In this document: positions 13,937 through 15,153 of the stretch, in pieces
How the letters are laid out: each line of letters begins with the position of its first letter
Position numbering within the stretch: the stretch's first letter is position 1
Assembly: GCA_902803275.1 (NCBI GenBank)
Contig: CADCPE010000192.1
Span: 1-15,153, forward strand
Origin: an uncultured Erysipelotrichaceae bacterium
Lineage (GTDB): Bacteria > Bacillota_I > Bacilli_A > Erysipelotrichales > Erysipelotrichaceae
Length of the DNA: 15,153 nucleotides
Direction: 5' to 3'
Notes under the pieces: model-generated
The model's database searches: none
Told to the model about the DNA's origin: nothing
The model's input: only the letters and a program-made list of their open reading frames with translations
Made by a program: the position numbers and the translations under genes

Positions 13937-15153
13937 ATGTCTGCAATTATTGATGTTTATGCTCGCGAAGTTATCGACTCACGTGGCAATCCAACTGTTG
14001 AAGTTGAAGTAGCTACTGAATCAGGTGCATTCGGTCGTGCAATGGTACCATCAGGCGCTTCTACTGGTGAAAGAGAAGCTCTTGAACTCAGAGATGGTGA
14101 CAAGTCACGTTTCTTAGGCAAAGGTGTTCTGACAGCTGTCAAGAACGTCAATGAAATAATCGCTCCGGCTCTGATCGGTTTCGATGTAACTGACCAGGCT
14201 CTGATCGACAAGACCATGATCGAACTCGATGGCACAAAGACCAAGGAAAAACTGGGCGCCAATGCCATGTTGGGTGTATCGCTTGCCTGCGCAAGAGCTG
14301 CAGCTGATTTCTACGGCATGCCTTTATACAAGTACCTCGGCGGTGCTAACGGCAAGGTATTACCAGTACCGATGCTCAACGTCTTAAACGGCGGCAAGCA
14401 CGCTGACTCTACTGTTGATATGCAGGAATTCATGATCATGCCTTACGGTGCTCCTTCATTCAAGGAAGCTATCCGCTGGTCTGCAGAAGTATTCCATGCT
14501 TTAAAGAAGGTTCTTAAGGCTAAAGGCTATTCTACAGGCGTAGGTGATGAAGGCGGTTATGCTCCGGACTGCACAGAAGGCAACGAAGAACCATTGAAGC
14601 TCATCGTTGCTGCAATCGAAGCTGCCGGCTACAAGCCAGGTGTTGATTTCGGTATCTGCATGGACCCTGCTTCTTCAGAATTCTACAATGCTGAAACAGG
14701 CAAATATGAACTGACAAGATCAGGCCAGGGTGTCAAGACTACTGACGAAATGATCGACATGTATGCTGACTGGTGTGAAAAATATCCGATCATCTCTATC
14801 GAAGACGGTCTTGCTGAAAACGACTGGGACGGCTGGGTAAAACTGATGGCTCGCTTAGGCGACAAAGTCCAGCTGGTCGGTGATGACCTGTTCGTTACAA
14901 ATGTTGAATACATCAAGAAGGGTATCGAACTCGGCTGCGCCAACTCTGTATTGATCAAGCTGAACCAGATCGGTACTTTAACAGAAACATTCGATGCTAT
15001 CGAACTGGCTAAGAAGTACAACATGACTGCTGTCGTTTCACACAGATCAGGTGAAACCGAAGATACGACCATCGCTGATCTGGTCGTCGGTACAAATGCC
15101 GGACAGATCAAGACTGGTTCTATGTCAAGAACAGACAGAATTGCCAAGTACAA
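13937..15153 (+). CDS. eno: Enolase, C-terminus cut by window end
   Basis: Enolase dehydrates 2-phosphoglycerate to phosphoenolpyruvate. The frame is open to the last base, giving 405 residues out of an expected 430 or so. Landmarks are IDSRGNPTVEVEV, MVPSGASTGEREALELRDGD, LGANAMLGVSLACARAAA and VLNGGKHAD. The catalytic Glu lies in VGDEGGYAP. Metal ligands are in MDPASSEFY, SIEDGL and GDDLF. The catalytic Lys is in VLIKLNQIGTLTET and the His in SHRSGETEDT. AGGAGG (13920-13925) is the ribosome binding site, overlapping the tpiA stop. No phosphoglycerate mutase gene lies between tpiA and eno, so the usual tpi-gpmI-eno order is reduced here. Confidence 0.97.
   Translation, partial: MSAIIDVYAREVIDSRGNPTVEVEVATESGAFGRAMVPSGASTGEREALELRDGDKSRFLGKGVLTAVKNVNEIIAPALIGFDVTDQALIDKTMIELDGTKTKEKLGANAMLGVSLACARAAADFYGMPLYKYLGGANGKVLPVPMLNVLNGGKHADSTVDMQEFMIMPYGAPSFKEAIRWSAEVFHALKKVLKAKGYSTGVGDEGGYAPDCTEGNEEPLKLIVAAIEAAGYKPGVDFGICMDPASSEFYNAETGKYELTRSGQGVKTTDEMIDMYADWCEKYPIISIEDGLAENDWDGWVKLMARLGDKVQLVGDDLFVTNVEYIKKGIELGCANSVLIKLNQIGTLTETFDAIELAKKYNMTAVVSHRSGETEDTTIADLVVGTNAGQIKTGSMSRTDRIAKY

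Overview
The window looks like a piece of a chromosome from a low-to-moderate-GC Bacillota (Firmicutes), most plausibly an Erysipelotrichia-type organism. This rests on the uvrA-hprK-lgt-ppaX order, the HprK-type carbon control gene, the Gram-positive Lgt and the pgk-tpiA-eno cluster. TGA is used as an ordinary stop, so this is not a Mollicute code. No mobile element, CRISPR array, rRNA or tRNA is visible. Gene density is very high and no intergenic gap exceeds about 80 bases.

Layout. (1) 1-2293, + strand: the 3' part of rimO, a PlsC-type acyltransferase and a nucleoside hydrolase, with a terminator after each of the last two. (2) 2314-3477, - strand: a TraB/PrgY-family membrane protein, divergent from the next block. 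(3) 3516-9995, + strand: five overlapping genes that form one translationally coupled operon. They are an HD-domain protein, a PF06541 membrane protein, uvrA, hprK, and one ORF that joins lgt to a PpaX-like HAD phosphatase. (4) 10068-10688, + strand: upp with its own promoter, then an elaborate hairpin shared with the convergent - strand pair. (5) 11700-10752, - strand: yigZ followed by a small membrane protein. (6) 11753-11890, + strand: a 45-residue ORF of unknown function. (7) 11942-15153, + strand: pgk, tpiA and the start of eno (cut by the window end). No gap or gpm gene lies among them.

How the genes work together. HprK phosphorylates HPr on serine and removes that phosphate by phosphorolysis, which releases pyrophosphate. 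In Bacillus subtilis the pyrophosphatase PpaX is encoded in the hprK-lgt operon. Here the PpaX-like domain is fused to the cytosolic C-terminus of the membrane enzyme Lgt. The HprK copy has Tyr where the family has a conserved active-site His.

A second theme is transcript architecture. At three or four promoters (upstream of the TraB, HD, yigZ and perhaps plsC genes) a -10 box sits about 6 nt before the ATG with no usable ribosome binding site, which predicts leaderless mRNAs. The TraB/HD pair shares a 38-bp divergent region in which both -10 boxes lie inside one inverted repeat. Several terminators overlap stop codons. The best candidates for follow-up are the lgt-ppaX fusion, the HprK substitution and the leaderless divergent promoter.
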